Shown piece by piece: positions 33,921 to 45,747 of a stretch of 64,000 nucleotides of DNA. Position 1 is the stretch's first letter. Every line of letters starts with the position of its first letter. Source of the DNA: Carex sylvatica (Eukaryota; Streptophyta; Magnoliopsida; Poales; Cyperaceae); the NCBI GenBank assembly GCA_964058845.1, contig CAXKVR010000043.1, forward strand, positions 620,001 to 684,000. Reading direction: 5' to 3'. The notes under the pieces are model-generated. The model was not told where the DNA came from. It saw nothing but the letters and a program-made list of their open reading frames with translations, and did not search any database. The position numbers and the translations under genes are program-made.

Positions 33921-36900
33921 TCACAATTTAGATGCCAATAATTCACATGTGATCAAGTCATCAGCCGATGACGATTGACCTGACCCTATCACTGGTACCA
34001 GGTTAAACAAAGCCTCCTTCCCTAATTTCATGCTTTTATCCACTTGTGCTAAATCTAAAAACGCTTCTGAGAACACCCAATCTATGACATCTGCACTTAA
34101 CAAAAGCCTTGTTGGATAATAGAACCTCAAAATCTGCATATAACAGAACAAAAAAAATATATATCAGTAATCAAATAAAATAAACTTTTTAAGTTCCATA
34201 AGATCTTAGCAACTGAGACTCACCACCAAATCATCCCACGAGAAACCATTCTCGCATAAGATCTTAGCAACAAAGGAGGCACAGAATGTTGCAATTGTCT
34301 TCATATGCTTCTTAGATCCGCATTGGAATTGAATCACACCGCCATCTTGCTGTGAGCATATCTTTGATGCCTCAGTATTGGTGATAGAAACAATAGCCGA
34401 AAGAAGCTTTCCGTTGATATTGTGAAATTGATAACACTTCTCATCCAGTTGTAATTTGTCAGATATTTTCTCTAGTTGTGTTCTCAACTTGCCCATCTTG
34501 AGTTCCTCATCTTCTTCAATTTCTGGTGTGTAAACAACAGGCTTTACTTCTACACTTGCCCTGCAACAAAAGAAAACCCATTTTGTTACAACTTGCAACT
34601 TCCAATAAAACCGAGGTGGAACCAAACAGGTGTGGTATGTACTTCTCTTTTGTTTTGGCACACCTTGATGTACGCCAAATCATAAAACTATGTTGCTTGC
34701 ATAATTTCAACAAGTTCAGGAGGAGCCTAAAGGAAACAATGTTATTGAGTAATTATGCTTTGAGCATAGGTGGTAATGTTATATTTCTTGTGATGATATC
34801 TGGTAATGCTTGCAAAATTAATTGAGATGAATTCAGGATTGAACAGTAGTTGTGGCATTTGAAGCTCTTTTGACCTCGGTATCAGGATGTCGTACCAGTT
34901 ATCAAGTAGGATAGTGTAGAACTTCTTAGTGTTTTTCCACAGGTACCAGGGTGTGGTACCTTTATGGACTTTTTAGTTTCGCTAAAACTGGTAGTTTGAA
35001 CCACTTTCAAAAAATAAAATTCAATAAGTTGCATTAGGTTCTTTAAAAAAAATAGAGAGAGAGAACTATAGAAACTCCGAAACAAAGAATTAAAGAAGAA
35101 TGATTTAGGAATTGGAAACATTATTACCCTTTCGGGAGATCAGAAGCAATGACATAAAGAAAAGTGGGGCCATCAGAGGAGTCGAAAGAGCTCCTGAGTT
35201 GCTCCTGAACTTGGGTTTTTTCACTAGATGTCAAACGGGCAGAGCAGTAAATGACAAAAAGGAAAGTGGAGGTCAAAACGGAGGCATTAAAAGAGGTAGC
35301 TACGGCATTGCTGTTTTGTAAGGCCTGTTCAAGTTCAGCCATGGGACCTCCCTCACAGAGGTCCATAGTTGCCGGGTTAAGACCGAGTTGACCCGCCATA
35401 TAAAGGACCCCTTTATACTGTGTAGCCTGAAAAGGAAGAAAACAACTCAGTTTTAGTAATGGCATTGAAAAGTGCTACTATCAAGACACAAGTGCAAGTT
35501 AAATTAAGACATGCAACACTATTTATTATGACTTGGCTAGATCAGAATTTATCTTGATCATTATTTTTAGCTGGAGGGGATATTGGAGAGTTTACCAGCT
35601 AAACTGAATCACTAAGACCCAGTTAAATAAAAGAAAAATGCCTATACTTAAGTTTTATACAGATCAGTATGCGTAAATTGGTAATTCGCAATGCATTGAA
35701 TTGAAGCGAATAACATGCTATCATACCAAATCCTATTTTGCCTTTACTAATCTCCTTATCAAAGTTCAAGTTATGCTAGTATGCGTCAATTCAGGAAGTT
35801 GATATAAAATAAGATAATTAATTAGCCACCAAGGCTGAGGCTACTAACAAAAGTTAATTTAAAAGAAAAATAATGTAAAATTGGCAAACTCACTTGACTG
35901 TAAGGCCCGATACAACTAGGAGCCCAGCAGGAAATACTCTGCACATGAAGCACCTTCTTCCTTTCAGGCTCTCTGGCCACCAAGACCTCCACATATGCCC
36001 CACCTGACCCACACTCTACCAGGGGCAGCTCTATTGTGCTTCTTGAAGGAACCCCAAAATGGCATTTTGTGCCAGTAATGTACTTAACGTACACCTCATT
36101 CGCATGTGCAAATTTTTTCATGTCTGAGATGTATAGGTGAATGTAGAGTACATTGACCCAGCCAAAGCCTTCAGCACCAAGTCGCAACTCAATTTCTCTA
36201 AGGACTGCAGCTAGATCTTTCTCTAGACCTAAAAGTGTGATAGAAAGAGCAGGTATGACTTAAAGATGTACCAGTTTTATACCGGATTGAATACCGATGG
36301 ATGATAATTTTGTTTCTTTTTGCTTAGCTGATACCTAATAGAGGATAAACGAGATTAAACAAGTTACTATACAACACTCATAACATAAGTACATAACACT
36401 GGTTCAGGTACTGACACGAGAGGGAGAAGAAAATTGAAAATTTTATTTGTGTACCATTTGATGTTTTAGAAGAATTCCGAATCCAACACCCAATAGAGAA
36501 TAATTTCCTGCCAGTAGAAGAGATGCAGAAATCTACTCCTTTATTAGTTTCATCAGAATCAAATTCTGAATCCAACATATGTAAACCTGCCACCTGGGTA
36601 GAAGTAGGGTTTCCCTCCACTTCATAAACAGCAGGGGTGTGACCCAATGAAGCATTCTTTTGTTCGAGATGGAAAGCCAAGGGGTGGAGAACACCAACTG
36701 ATGCAATAGTAGAATTAGGGTTGTCGAGTATCCCTTTATACTTATCTATAACAATTCTCGCATTCTGTACAAAAAAAAAAAATATGAACACATTGAAATG
36801 ATCCTGATTTAACAATAACATGACGAAGCGCCAGAGAACTTACATGAAACAAAGGACAATCAAGAGTTAATGTTTCATATTCTCCTCCTTCACCGCACAC

Positions 36901-39074
36901 ATGTATTCCATATTTTCTAAACAAAAAAGGTTGTCAGAAAACACTAATTAGCCAGGATAAAGTCAGAGATTGGCAAGTTCAACAACTCCCAAGATAAGTA
37001 TTAGTTATGAAATCATCACAAGCTGTTCTTGTATGTAGCAAAGAAACCTTCATTCAAAATATATTAAAAAAAACATCATATTCCCCCATTTTATGTTGCT
37101 GGTGTACTTAAACACATTATTTTCATGCTAAACTGACCTTTCTTACAGTTGATTGCACGAATTAGTTGGACGGGAGAGAGGGAAGGGTGAATCAACAAAC
37201 TTACTCGTTCAATTTAAGGAGATGTGATTTGAGATCTTTTAGTTCCCTTCCCAAATGCTCAGAAGGGCTCAATCCAATAGCTGCAACCTACTCAACCCAA
37301 ATAAAACTATAGTTAAAATTTTATTTTTCCTCTTCAAAGATCTCAGTTTATCGATATTTAGGTGGATTTAAAAAAAATCATCCTTCAATTTTATCCCCAT
37401 CATTAAAAATTAAATTACACATGAAACATGCCTAGATACTTATAAAACCAAGATGACCCCGGGCTAAACCCATAATTCGGAATAAGTACTGATTGGTCCC
37501 AACCAACTTATAACACTGGCAGGCCTAAAAATAACAAAAAAAAAAAAAGTTTTGAAATTCCAAAGATAGAAATCACATACATTTTATCTATGGAACTGCA
37601 CAGACTAACATCCAAGATAATTAAGAATAAATATAAAGATAGTTTCTATACCTTCACAGTTACAGCAACTATACCCCTTCTTATCTGAAATTTATCAACA
37701 ATGGAGTAATTATACTGCAGTTCTTTAAATCAAAACATAAAAACATCAAGGAATAAAGGTGGATTTTCATGGGTAATCATACATTACCTCAAATGCTCAG
37801 GAATACCTGTGCAAAATAAGAATAGTTCATTTATTGCTATAAAATGTTTAAATAAATATACCCCTTTTCCAATCTCCAAAAACTTCTTCAAAGTACTCCG
37901 CGTTTGTCCCAATTAATCTATAAAGAAAGCAAGGGTAGTCTAAATTTTGCAGTGTGTCGAAACAGTCCCTTTTTTGCAAATGGTTATCTTTTAATAAAAC
38001 TGTGATAGTGCGGGTGTCTTCAATGTTCTTTGTAGATATGCACAATTTTCCTCTTTAGAGGCAGACATATGTGATGTGTTAAGATTTTGCAGGGTTACAC
38101 GTGAAATTATCTCCACAAATGAAAAAGCATACAGCAGAGCATATCTAGGTTTATGCCTGCTTTTTGCAGGTGTCCGAGTACATCTCATATGATTTGCAGT
38201 AAATGCATGCTATTTCTCCATTTGCAGTAGAACATGTAAATTTCTAATGCTTATGGTGGTACACAGGAAATGTGGTCAGTAAATAGGGGAAAAAAAGGAA
38301 AAATAAAGAAAGTAAAAGAGATACCATTTCTTCAAAGAGAGTGATTTGGTCTTGTTTCCAGAGATAAGCGAGAGAAACAAGGCCTAACCTGGAGCAAACA
38401 CTCTCTACTCTCATCCTCTGGTAATCAGAAGCAATCGCACCTGACGAAACTGCATTTATCGAAGGTATCTGCCTCTTGACTTGATCCAAAAGAGCATACA
38501 TGTCTTCTACTTCATCTCCTGGAGTGATTCTATAATTGACACTATGCTCTCTGTACAAAAATAGCAGGAACAATATATTAGTTGGAAAAATAATATGGCA
38601 GACTTTGTGGAGCCATGAAATTAGAGAGCAGAGAGAGAGCTACCTTGTGGAGCCATGAATCCTTCTACGAAAGAGAGGTAAACCCATGCACTCTGCATAG
38701 CTTACTATAATCTGGTGTCCTGCCTGGTTTGGTTTATTAAAAAAATGGTAAGAGCCTCAGTTTTAGTTTTGTCAGTGCCACAGCACATAGGAACTGGAAA
38801 AGAATAAGAAAGGAAATAAAAGAAATGAACTGACAGTCTGATACATGTAGCTATCCAATTCATCGACTGAGTCATCAAGCGGTATCAAATTAGCAAGGGC
38901 AACGATCTGTGGAAGGAAGGAAGGAAGAGGAAATGGAGGAGATAAAAATGAGGAGGAGGGAGGAAATGGAGTGACGGATTAAAATTAGATACTTACCTGG
39001 TGGCCATAATCGATGCAACGCATCATAGCAAAGCAGCTGTCTTTGCCACCGCTAACCAGCGCCACCACCTTCAT
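33921..39074 (-). CDS. Diphthine-ammonia ligase (DPH6-like) with C-terminal RidA-like domains, 12 exons, 712 aa
   Basis: Predicted to catalyse the ATP-dependent last amidation step of diphthamide synthesis on translation factor eEF2, in the cytosol. Exons (minus order): 39074-38997, 38906-38835, 38723-38644, 38550-38325, 37684-37652, 37287-37205, 36916-36844, 36764-36455, 36228-35894, 35426-35128, 34560-34224, 34133-33921. All are GT-AG; the sum is 2139 nt. The N-terminal PP-loop SGGKDS is at residues 8-13. The family block GEGGEYET is at 199-206. Two RidA/YjgF-like regions follow (about 330-400 and 425-700, with GPYSQATQYKGVLYMAGQLG at the start of the second). The plant and fungal DPH6 fusion has this order and similar length. 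The 33-nt fifth exon (IRRGIVAVTVK) is easily missed by gene finders. Confidence 0.93.
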
Positions 39075-39150
39075 CGAATATGAGACGTAGAACAACTAGG
39101 GTTTTGGGCGATTGGGAATATGAGACGTAGAACTAGGGTTAGGGTTAGGA
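39075..39150 (-). promoter_or_regulatory. DPH6 leader/promoter with telo-box and duplicated block
   Basis: TAGGGTTT (39097-39104; AAACCCTA on the gene strand) is a telo-box about 23 nt upstream of the ATG, next to a TGGGC site-II-like motif. The block GAATATGAGACGTAGAAC occurs twice (39077 and 39117), each followed by TAGGGTT. The second copy runs into TAGGGTTAGGGTTAGG. Confidence 0.6.
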
Positions 39151-39182
39151 GTGAGCTGAGCTGGTCAAATCACGCGAGTAGA

Positions 39183-39281
39183 GGAAGGGGAGAGGAGAGG
39201 AGAGGAGAGGAGAGGAGAGAGACCGCATCCACAGCCCACTGGGGAAGGGAAGGGAAGGGGACGGGACGGGACGGGAAGGGG
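39183..39281 (+). repeat. G-rich tract: (GGAGA)n and eight-run G-quadruplex motif
   Basis: A GGAGA repeat (39187-39220) is followed by eight G3-4 runs with 1-2 nt loops (39241-39281), enough for two G-quadruplexes. CGCATCCACAGCCCA flanks the second tract on both sides (39224 and 39285). The position is about 110-210 bp upstream of the DPH6 start, on the non-coding strand. Confidence 0.8.
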
Positions 39282-39819
39282 ACTCGCATCCACAGCCCAC
39301 ATCTAATTGAACGGTCCAGATCCAAATAGAATTTTTTGTTACCTTGGGTGATACCAATTCAAACACGCTATTATGAATTTTTTTGATAAATTATAATTAA
39401 GAAATCATTTTTACTATTCCAATATAATTATTATTTTTTTAAAAATCACAAAGATCGGAGGACTCCTCCAGTCTCACTTTTTTTCTTTCTTTCGGACCGG
39501 AGGAGCCACCCGGTCCCAATTTTTTTTTTTTTTTACTTGTTTTCGTGCGGCGATCTGTGTAACATCTTTTTTTTAAGTATTGCATATGCATATATATATA
39601 TGTATATATAATATAATATAATATAATATAATATAATATATTATATGTATATATAATATAATATAATATAATTCTGAATTATATAATATAATATAATATA
39701 ATATAATAAAATATAATATAATATATGTATATATAATATAATATAATTCTAAATTTTTTTATAAATCATAATTAAGAAAATAATTTAGATTAATTTATAC
39801 TTATATACATATATTATAT

Positions 39820-39860
<41 letters not shown>

Positions 39861-39863
<3 letters not shown>

Positions 39864-40276
39864 TAAGTCTACCATACATTGCAATGCATAAGCATCTTTG
39901 TGCATTGGACTATAAATCACGGATTCAAAGTCCAAATAACCGATCCAAACCGTTCATCTTGTTCTCCATATTAATATGTGCTTGGAGACCAAATTTTATA
40001 TTTTTTGGAATTTGTTTACTATTTATTAAGTCACTTTGAAAATCACTGATCCAACGGTGCCTTTTGATTTTATTGTAACCGTTGGATCAGCGATTTTCAA
40101 TGTAGCTTAATAAATAGTAAAAAAATTCCAAAAAATGTAAAATTTGGTCTCTAAGCACATATTAATATGGAGAACAAGATGAACGGTTTGGATCGGTCAT
40201 TTGGACTTTGAATATGGTGATTTATAGTCCAATGCACAGAGGTGCATATGCATTGCAATGTATGGTAGACTTACTC
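39861..40276. mobile_element. Palindromic MITE, GAGTAAGTCTACCATAC termini, 416 bp
   Basis: A nearly perfect fold-back with ends GAGTAAGTCTACCATACATT and complement. Both arms have GCAATGCAT and the shared core (CGTTCATCTTGTTCTCCATA, GCTTGGAGACCAAATTTT, CCAACGGT loop region). Pure (TA)n on both sides hides any target duplication. Confidence 0.85.
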
Positions 40277-40350
40277 TATATATATATATATACATATATT
40301 ATATTATATTATATTATATTATATATACATATACATATACATATATATAT

Positions 40351-41140
40351 AGGGGTGCACAAAAAATTCGTAGTTCGTGATTTGATTTGAGTTTGATTCG
40401 AAAAAGTTCGAAAAAAATTCGATTCGAAATAGATTCGGTTTGAAATTAATTCAAACCAGTTCGATTCGAAATTAATTCAATTTCGAATTTGAATTTGATC
40501 AGATTTGATTCGAATAGATTCGCGAATTTATTTGGTTCGAAATCTCTGAGTGTAACCTGGACCGTCCAATTTTTTCTAATGAACATCGCGTCTCTCCCTC
40601 TCGCCTAAACCTAGTCGACTAAAATCACCTTTTCGCTCTTTTCACTCTCGCCTAAACCTAGCTGTCTCCTTCGCTCTCCTCTTTCTCTCCAGATTTTGCG
40701 TTGATACTTGATACTTCACATCTCTCTCTCTTGCGTTGATACTTGCGTTGATACAGATTTCACGTCTCTCCCTCTCTTGTTAAAATTTGATTGATTTTTG
40801 CGCAAACCAGAAGGAGAATCAAATCGAACTAATTTCGCTTGATTTTTGCGCACACCCATCAAATTAGCTTGATTTTCGCGTCTCTCCCTCTAAATTTTGT
40901 TGCTTAAATTTTGTTGATTTTTTTTGGATTTTCTGATCTCAATTCTTCATACAATTTGTTTCAATTTCGAACTAATTTCGAATTAAATCGAACTAGTTCG
41001 AATTATACCGAACCAAATTCGAACTGACATTTTAGATTTGAAATCTATTTCAATTTCGAACTGGGTTTGGTTCGAAATTATTTCGAATTCGAATTTGAAC
41101 TGGGGCAGATTCGATTTGGTTTGGTTCGTTTGCAGCCCTG
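40351..41140. mobile_element. hAT-like non-autonomous element, 790 bp
   Basis: The left end AGGGGTGCACAAAAAATTCG and the right end inverse CAGGGCTGCAAACGAACC are hAT-like. Both subterminal parts are rich in TTCGAATTCGAA motifs. The middle (40550-40790) holds CTCTCCCTCTCGCC-type leader-like sequence and repeats of TTGCGTTGATACT. No clean 8-bp duplication is seen because the flanks are TA-rich. Confidence 0.6.
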
Positions 41141-41152
41141 TACATATACATA

Positions 41153-41579
41153 GAGGTTGGCTACTATGCTTATATAAGCATATCCCCACATATGCTTATA
41201 ACTTATTTTTGTATTTTCAATGTCCAAATAGTCGATCTGAACCGTTAGATGTGATCTCTATATTGAAATGTGCCTGGAGACCAAATTTTACATTTTTTCT
41301 GATTTTTTTGACTATTTATTAAGCCACTTTGAAAATCGCTGATCCAACGGTGACTTAACAAAACAGTAAAATCAGAAGCCACCGTTGGATCAGAGATTTT
41401 CAAATTGACTTAATAAATAGTAAAAAAATTCAGAAAAATATAAAATTTGGTCTCCAAGCACATTTCAATATAGAGATCACATCTAATGGTTCAGATCGAC
41501 CATTTAGATATTAGAAACACACAAAAAAAGTTCTAAGCATATGTGGAAATATGCTTATATAAGCATAGTAGCCAACCTC
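41153..41579. mobile_element. Palindromic MITE, GAGGTTGGCTACTATGC termini, 427 bp
   Basis: The ends GAGGTTGGCTACTATGCTTA and complement bound arms carrying the shared core and CACCGTTGGATCA near the loop. TACATA repeats lie on both sides. It is directly adjacent to the hAT-like element. Confidence 0.85.
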
Positions 41580-41592
41580 CATATACATATAC

Positions 41593-41625
<33 letters not shown>

Positions 41626-42093
41626 TTATATATACATAAAAAATAGAAGTGCTACACAGATCGCCGCACGAAAAAAAGTGGAAAAAAGTATAAAAAAAAA
41701 AATATTGGGACCGGGTGGCTCCTCCAGTCCGGAGGAAAGAAAAAAAATGAGACCGGAGGAGCCGTCCGGTCTTTGTGGTTTTTGAAAAAAAAAAAAACAA
41801 TCATGCTGAATTAGTAAAAATAATTTTCTTAATTATGATTTATAAAAAAAAATCTGTTATTATGGACGTTATATTCTGCACTTATATTGTCTGTTGTATT
41901 TCATAGTCTCATTTTGAATGTTATGTTTTGTAACATTAGTGGAGCTTCTAATGATTAAGCTTTGGCTTAAACTTGCTTCGATTCAATGAGAGAAGCAAAA
42001 TGATTTAGTTCTAACTCAGTTCGGCTCGATTTTGAAAATAAATAAATAAAAAGATTAGCATTTGAATCAATTTGTTTTGAGATTGAATGCACA

Positions 42094-42576
42094 TAATTTA
42101 TGTTACGCAGGGGTTTTATATGTGAACTGAGATGTGAAGTGTGCCAATTGTGTCCTCTGAAAACAACTTTTCATTTAATTTTTAGGTATAATTAATTTCG
42201 CAAGAATTTTTTGGTATAGGTTGTTAGCACAACAGTGATAATGTTGTGTCAACGATTAGTACTTCAGCAAATTCATATCGATCGGGACAGTGAAGCAAGA
42301 AGAAAATGGAGAGCTTAATTTCTTCTTTTCGGGGTGCTACTGCTACCACATCTGGAAAAACAAGAACAGTATTATTTTTGAAGGAAAGAGAAATGATCCA
42401 AAAATTGTGGCTGTCAATGCGATCGAGGCAGGAGGCAATTTTATGGCTCATATATTGTTAGGAGTGTTACTGGACATAATTTCTTTATTTTTTTTTTGCT
42501 GGATACATAATGTAAAGTTGTAATAAACAGATGTATTCTGATAGCCTCTGTAAGATTTTCAAATAAAAAAAAAAAA
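42094..42576 (+). mobile_element. 5'-truncated LINE, poly(A) tail, 15-bp TSD
   Basis: A perfect 15-bp direct repeat GAGATTGAATGCACA flanks it (42079-42093 and 42577-42591), and a run of A precedes the right copy. A frame at 42290-42523 contains YHIWKNKNSIIFEGKRNDP, like the IWKxRNxxIFE segment near the C-terminus of plant LINE reverse transcriptases. This is a short 5'-truncated L1-type insertion. The overlapping open frame is not a host gene. Confidence 0.8.
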
Positions 42577-42665
42577 GAGATTGAATGCACAGAACTTCTA
42601 ATTTCGTGCAAAAAAAGATGTGATGGTCCGAATCTAAACTCAAAATTTGAGTTACTCTACTTTAT

Positions 42666-42874
42666 GGGTGCATTTGGATGAAACAAAGAATGGCTCGGAA
42701 TAACTGCTAACCCAATATTTCTAAGGAATAGCAGAATAGCCGCTCACCCGAGCTATTTCTTGTGTTGAGAATAACTTCTTATTTTTCACTCAAACGTAAA
42801 AAATAAAGAATAGCTCGCTAAAAATAGCAGTTATTTCTAAATTAGCGCTATTTCTGTGTCATCAAAACGTACCC
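42666..42874. mobile_element. Small MITE, GGGTGCATTTGGATGA / GGGTACGTTTTGATGA ends
   Basis: A 209-bp fold-back with inverted ends GGGTGCATTTGGATGA and TCATCAAAACGTACCC. Internal AGAATAGC/GCTATTTCT motifs are mirrored. TAT flanks both sides. The termini resemble plant Tourist-like/hAT MITEs starting GGGTRCGTTTGG; the superfamily is unclear. Confidence 0.6.
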
Positions 42875-42959
42875 TATATGAATTCGTAAAAAAATCGGTC
42901 CGTCAACCCATTACCATGATAAATAGAAGTGTTAAATAAAAGGTGAATTTCATGTATGC

Positions 42960-43375
42960 CCCCCAAAAATCACGAAATTATGTTTTCCTCTTCTAAAATT
43001 TACAAATTTACTCAATTTATTATCTTAATGTTAAAAGTTAAAACTCATTTTAAATTTATAAATTTCTCATTTCATGTGTACCCTTTATTAAAACTCATAT
43101 TTTTGCTCATATGACATTTTGGTGTAGGCTTGTATGCACAATAAAAGTAGAGAATTGAATCATTTACTCTCAAAAATCAACCAATTAACATTGCATATTC
43201 TTACACATGCTACAAATATTTATTTTTAAATAAAGCACAAAATGAGAATTTTATAAATTTAAAATGAGTTTTAACGGATAAGGCAATAATTGGATTTTTT
43301 TTTTAAAATTTTGAATTTAGGAGGGTAAATAAGATATAATGAATTTTAGAGGAGAAATATGTAATTTTGAAGATT
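42960..43375. repeat. Inverted repeat, about 140-bp arms
   Basis: The left arm 42960-43100 (with AAAACTCATTTTAAATTTATAA) pairs with the right arm 43235-43375 (TTATAAATTTAAAATGAGTTTT). Further weaker matches run out to CCTCTTCTAAAATT and AATTTTAGAGGAG. Probably an eroded MITE with no identifiable ends. Confidence 0.6.
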
Positions 43376-44456
43376 CTAATAATTATATATCTTCTCAAAA
43401 TTATCTACTTGATAAGATTTTTTTATATTTATTATTTTGATATATTCTCTAGGTTATTTATTTTATAAGAATTCTAATTTTCTAAAAATTATTTAACTGA
43501 TAAGATGTATTATATAATTATTATTAGACTGATTTAGATTGTAAAAAAATTATGGATTTTCATAAATCTACTTATTAAACGATAGTAAAATAATTTCTTA
43601 TATTTGTATTTTTCTTCTTGTTTTTATTTCTATCAGAATTAATCGGCAAGAGAAAGAATACCTTTTAAAAATATTTCAATTTTTCCTTGTTATCTATTAG
43701 ACTGTACAATGATGAGAAGATTTGATTATCTCATGTCCCAGATTATATTTTCATGCTATCTATATATAGATCTTCACTTATACAAATATTGAATTACTTT
43801 AATTAATTTGCATATATAACGTAGAGTTTGATAGTAGATATTATTAACCGATTAATACTTATGCTTTTGAGTAACGTCAATTGGTTTGAGTTGCCACCAA
43901 ATTCTGTAGATGCATTCGTTAGTTTATTAAATGATAAATGTTCATTGAAGATCCTAAGAGTTATTTACCAATGACTCCCAAGCTATTTATAAATATAACT
44001 TGTTCAATGAGAAACGTGTATAATACTAATTTAGAAATCATGTTTCGTAATCTAGATCTGAGTGGTTAAGGAGCGACATCGAGTCAATAATGAACAACCC
44101 CACGACCACGACAATAGGTACAGATTTTCTGAATATTGTCAAATTATTACTCATTATTTTTTGTGCATTTTATTTATTTAGTTTTGGAATTATGCATGTT
44201 GAATCGAACGATTCCTTTGATTTGTTTAGAGATACAATAGGATTATTCATATCGATCATAAGACTTGTTAGTAGAATGTGTTGCGCATAGCATCGTGTAG
44301 TGTTAAATGAAATGAACATGTAATGTAACGGATAAGTTAAAGGAAAGGGGCCAACGTGTGTTGAACTCATGTTGAAATATATACATTGGGTCTGAGTTCG
44401 ACTAGAACCCTCGTTAACGTAAATGTAGGCGAAAGCGGTCTTGTCACGGGTCAAGA

Positions 44457-44600
44457 TCTAGCGTAGGGTGGATTTTCCGTCTAGTGTGACAGCCAATATC
44501 TAGCGTAGAGTGGATTCCCCGTCTAGTGAGAAAGTCTCTCGTTGTTGGATGGATTTCCCAGCGGGTTTGCAATCTTTCAATGTTGGTTAGATTTTCTATT
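44457..44600. repeat. Three imperfect tandem units (TGGATT...CGTCTAG)
   Basis: TCTAGCGTAGGGTGGATTTT, TCTAGCGTAGAGTGGATTCC and a diverged third unit repeat at about 50-bp spacing, each followed by CCGTCTAGTG or CCAGCGGG. Origin unknown. Confidence 0.55.
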
Positions 44601-44652
44601 GGATTGGCAAATGAATGAATTAACATAAAACTTGAAAGATAACTAAAGAGGG

Positions 44653-44690
44653 GTGTGTGTGAGTGCGTGCGCGCGCACGCGCGCGTGCGC
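44653..44690. repeat. Alternating GT/GC tract, Z-DNA-prone
   Basis: Nearly 40 bp alternate purine and pyrimidine (GTGTGTGTGAGTGCGTGCGC followed by GCGCACGCGCGCGTGCGC) with one A/G break. It has about ten CpG in a region where CpG is rare, and includes the palindrome GCGTGCGCGCGCACGC. Confidence 0.85.
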
Positions 44691-45747
44691 TTTTAAAAAT
44701 GCATTAGTAAGATTGCATGTGAGGATATATTTTTAAGATCATATTTGTGTTAATAAGTCAATTTCACAAAATCCGGGGCTGGAACTGAATCCCGTATTAA
44801 ATCTCTCACCCGTTTCTACTTTTATGTGGGTTCCAGAAAATAATGAAACTGATAGAAAGCACGAATAGAAGGGGTGCAGATCAGGAAGTTAACGAACAGA
44901 TGACTCAAGTATCATTTTATTTTCTCCTTAATTAAATTTAATCCTCTCTTTGAAAGTGGATACATTGAATGACATGGCAATTATCAGTTTGTTTGCCATA
45001 TTTGTTTTGATCTCATGTTGAATGTATGTTGTGTGTTTGAACTAATTGTGGTGTTAAAAGACTTTGTTTGATTTAAGATAAGTAGCATGAGAATTTATTA
45101 TTGATAATGTATGTGATGTGCACACACTTTACGTATAAATACATGGCGGGTTGTCTCGGGGTGTTACAAGAATTTAAATAATTTGATCGTACTAAAGTTA
45201 TGATAATTTAGAAAAGAAATGCATGACATATTTAGTTCATACTTTACTTTGCAACAAATTAGTACTTTGATCAAAAATGCATACAATGGATAAGGCAATA
45301 TGTTTTACTTTGCAACAAATTAGTATTTAGTTCATGCTTTACTTTGCATACTAAAACTTTTAAATAAGGTAATATGCATACAATAGATAATATTTTTGGT
45401 ACAAGACATCTTTCTTTCACTAGTCTAAACTTATCAAATGTATTTTCTCATTTAACAAAAATTCAGAAAAATTAAATCTCATAAGCTTCATGCATAATCA
45501 CACTATATTTTAAAGTCTAGAAAAATTCAGAAAAAGTTCTATGAATGAATGTAGCAACTCTATGACAAGTTTTATCATTATAAAATATACATTCAAATCA
45601 CCTTTGCAAGTTGTAGAACCAGCCAAGAAATAAGATGTATACTCCTTTTTAACTAAATTCATGCTCTTCATGTCATTTCAAGTCGAAAGATCAGCTTACA
45701 CCTATTAGCCATCTATTAAATATTTTGCAGAATTCGTGTCATATAAA

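Larger units (their letters stand above)
39370..41864. mobile_element. Outer palindromic element with three nested insertions
   Basis: The left arm (39370-39620) and right arm (41620-41864) are complementary: TAATTAAGAAA, ACAAAGAYCGGA, GGAGCCACCCGGTCCC, CGTGCGGCGATCTGTGTA and complements. The centre is an ATAAT/TA tract holding MITEs at 39861 and 41153 and a hAT element at 40351. A partial extra arm copy (39742-39790) suggests a rearranged centre. No outer target duplication was found. Confidence 0.7.

Noticed and set aside
39127..39148. Interstitial telomere repeat
   Set aside because: Only two to three TAGGGTT-like units in a promoter; better explained as a telo-box-type motif and local duplication.
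42290..42523. 77-codon frame as a host gene
   Set aside because: It lies inside a LINE insertion with a 15-bp duplication and resembles a reverse-transcriptase tail.
43900..45175. Possible further LTR ending GGGGTGTTACA
   Set aside because: No partner TG end with a matching 5-bp flank was found.
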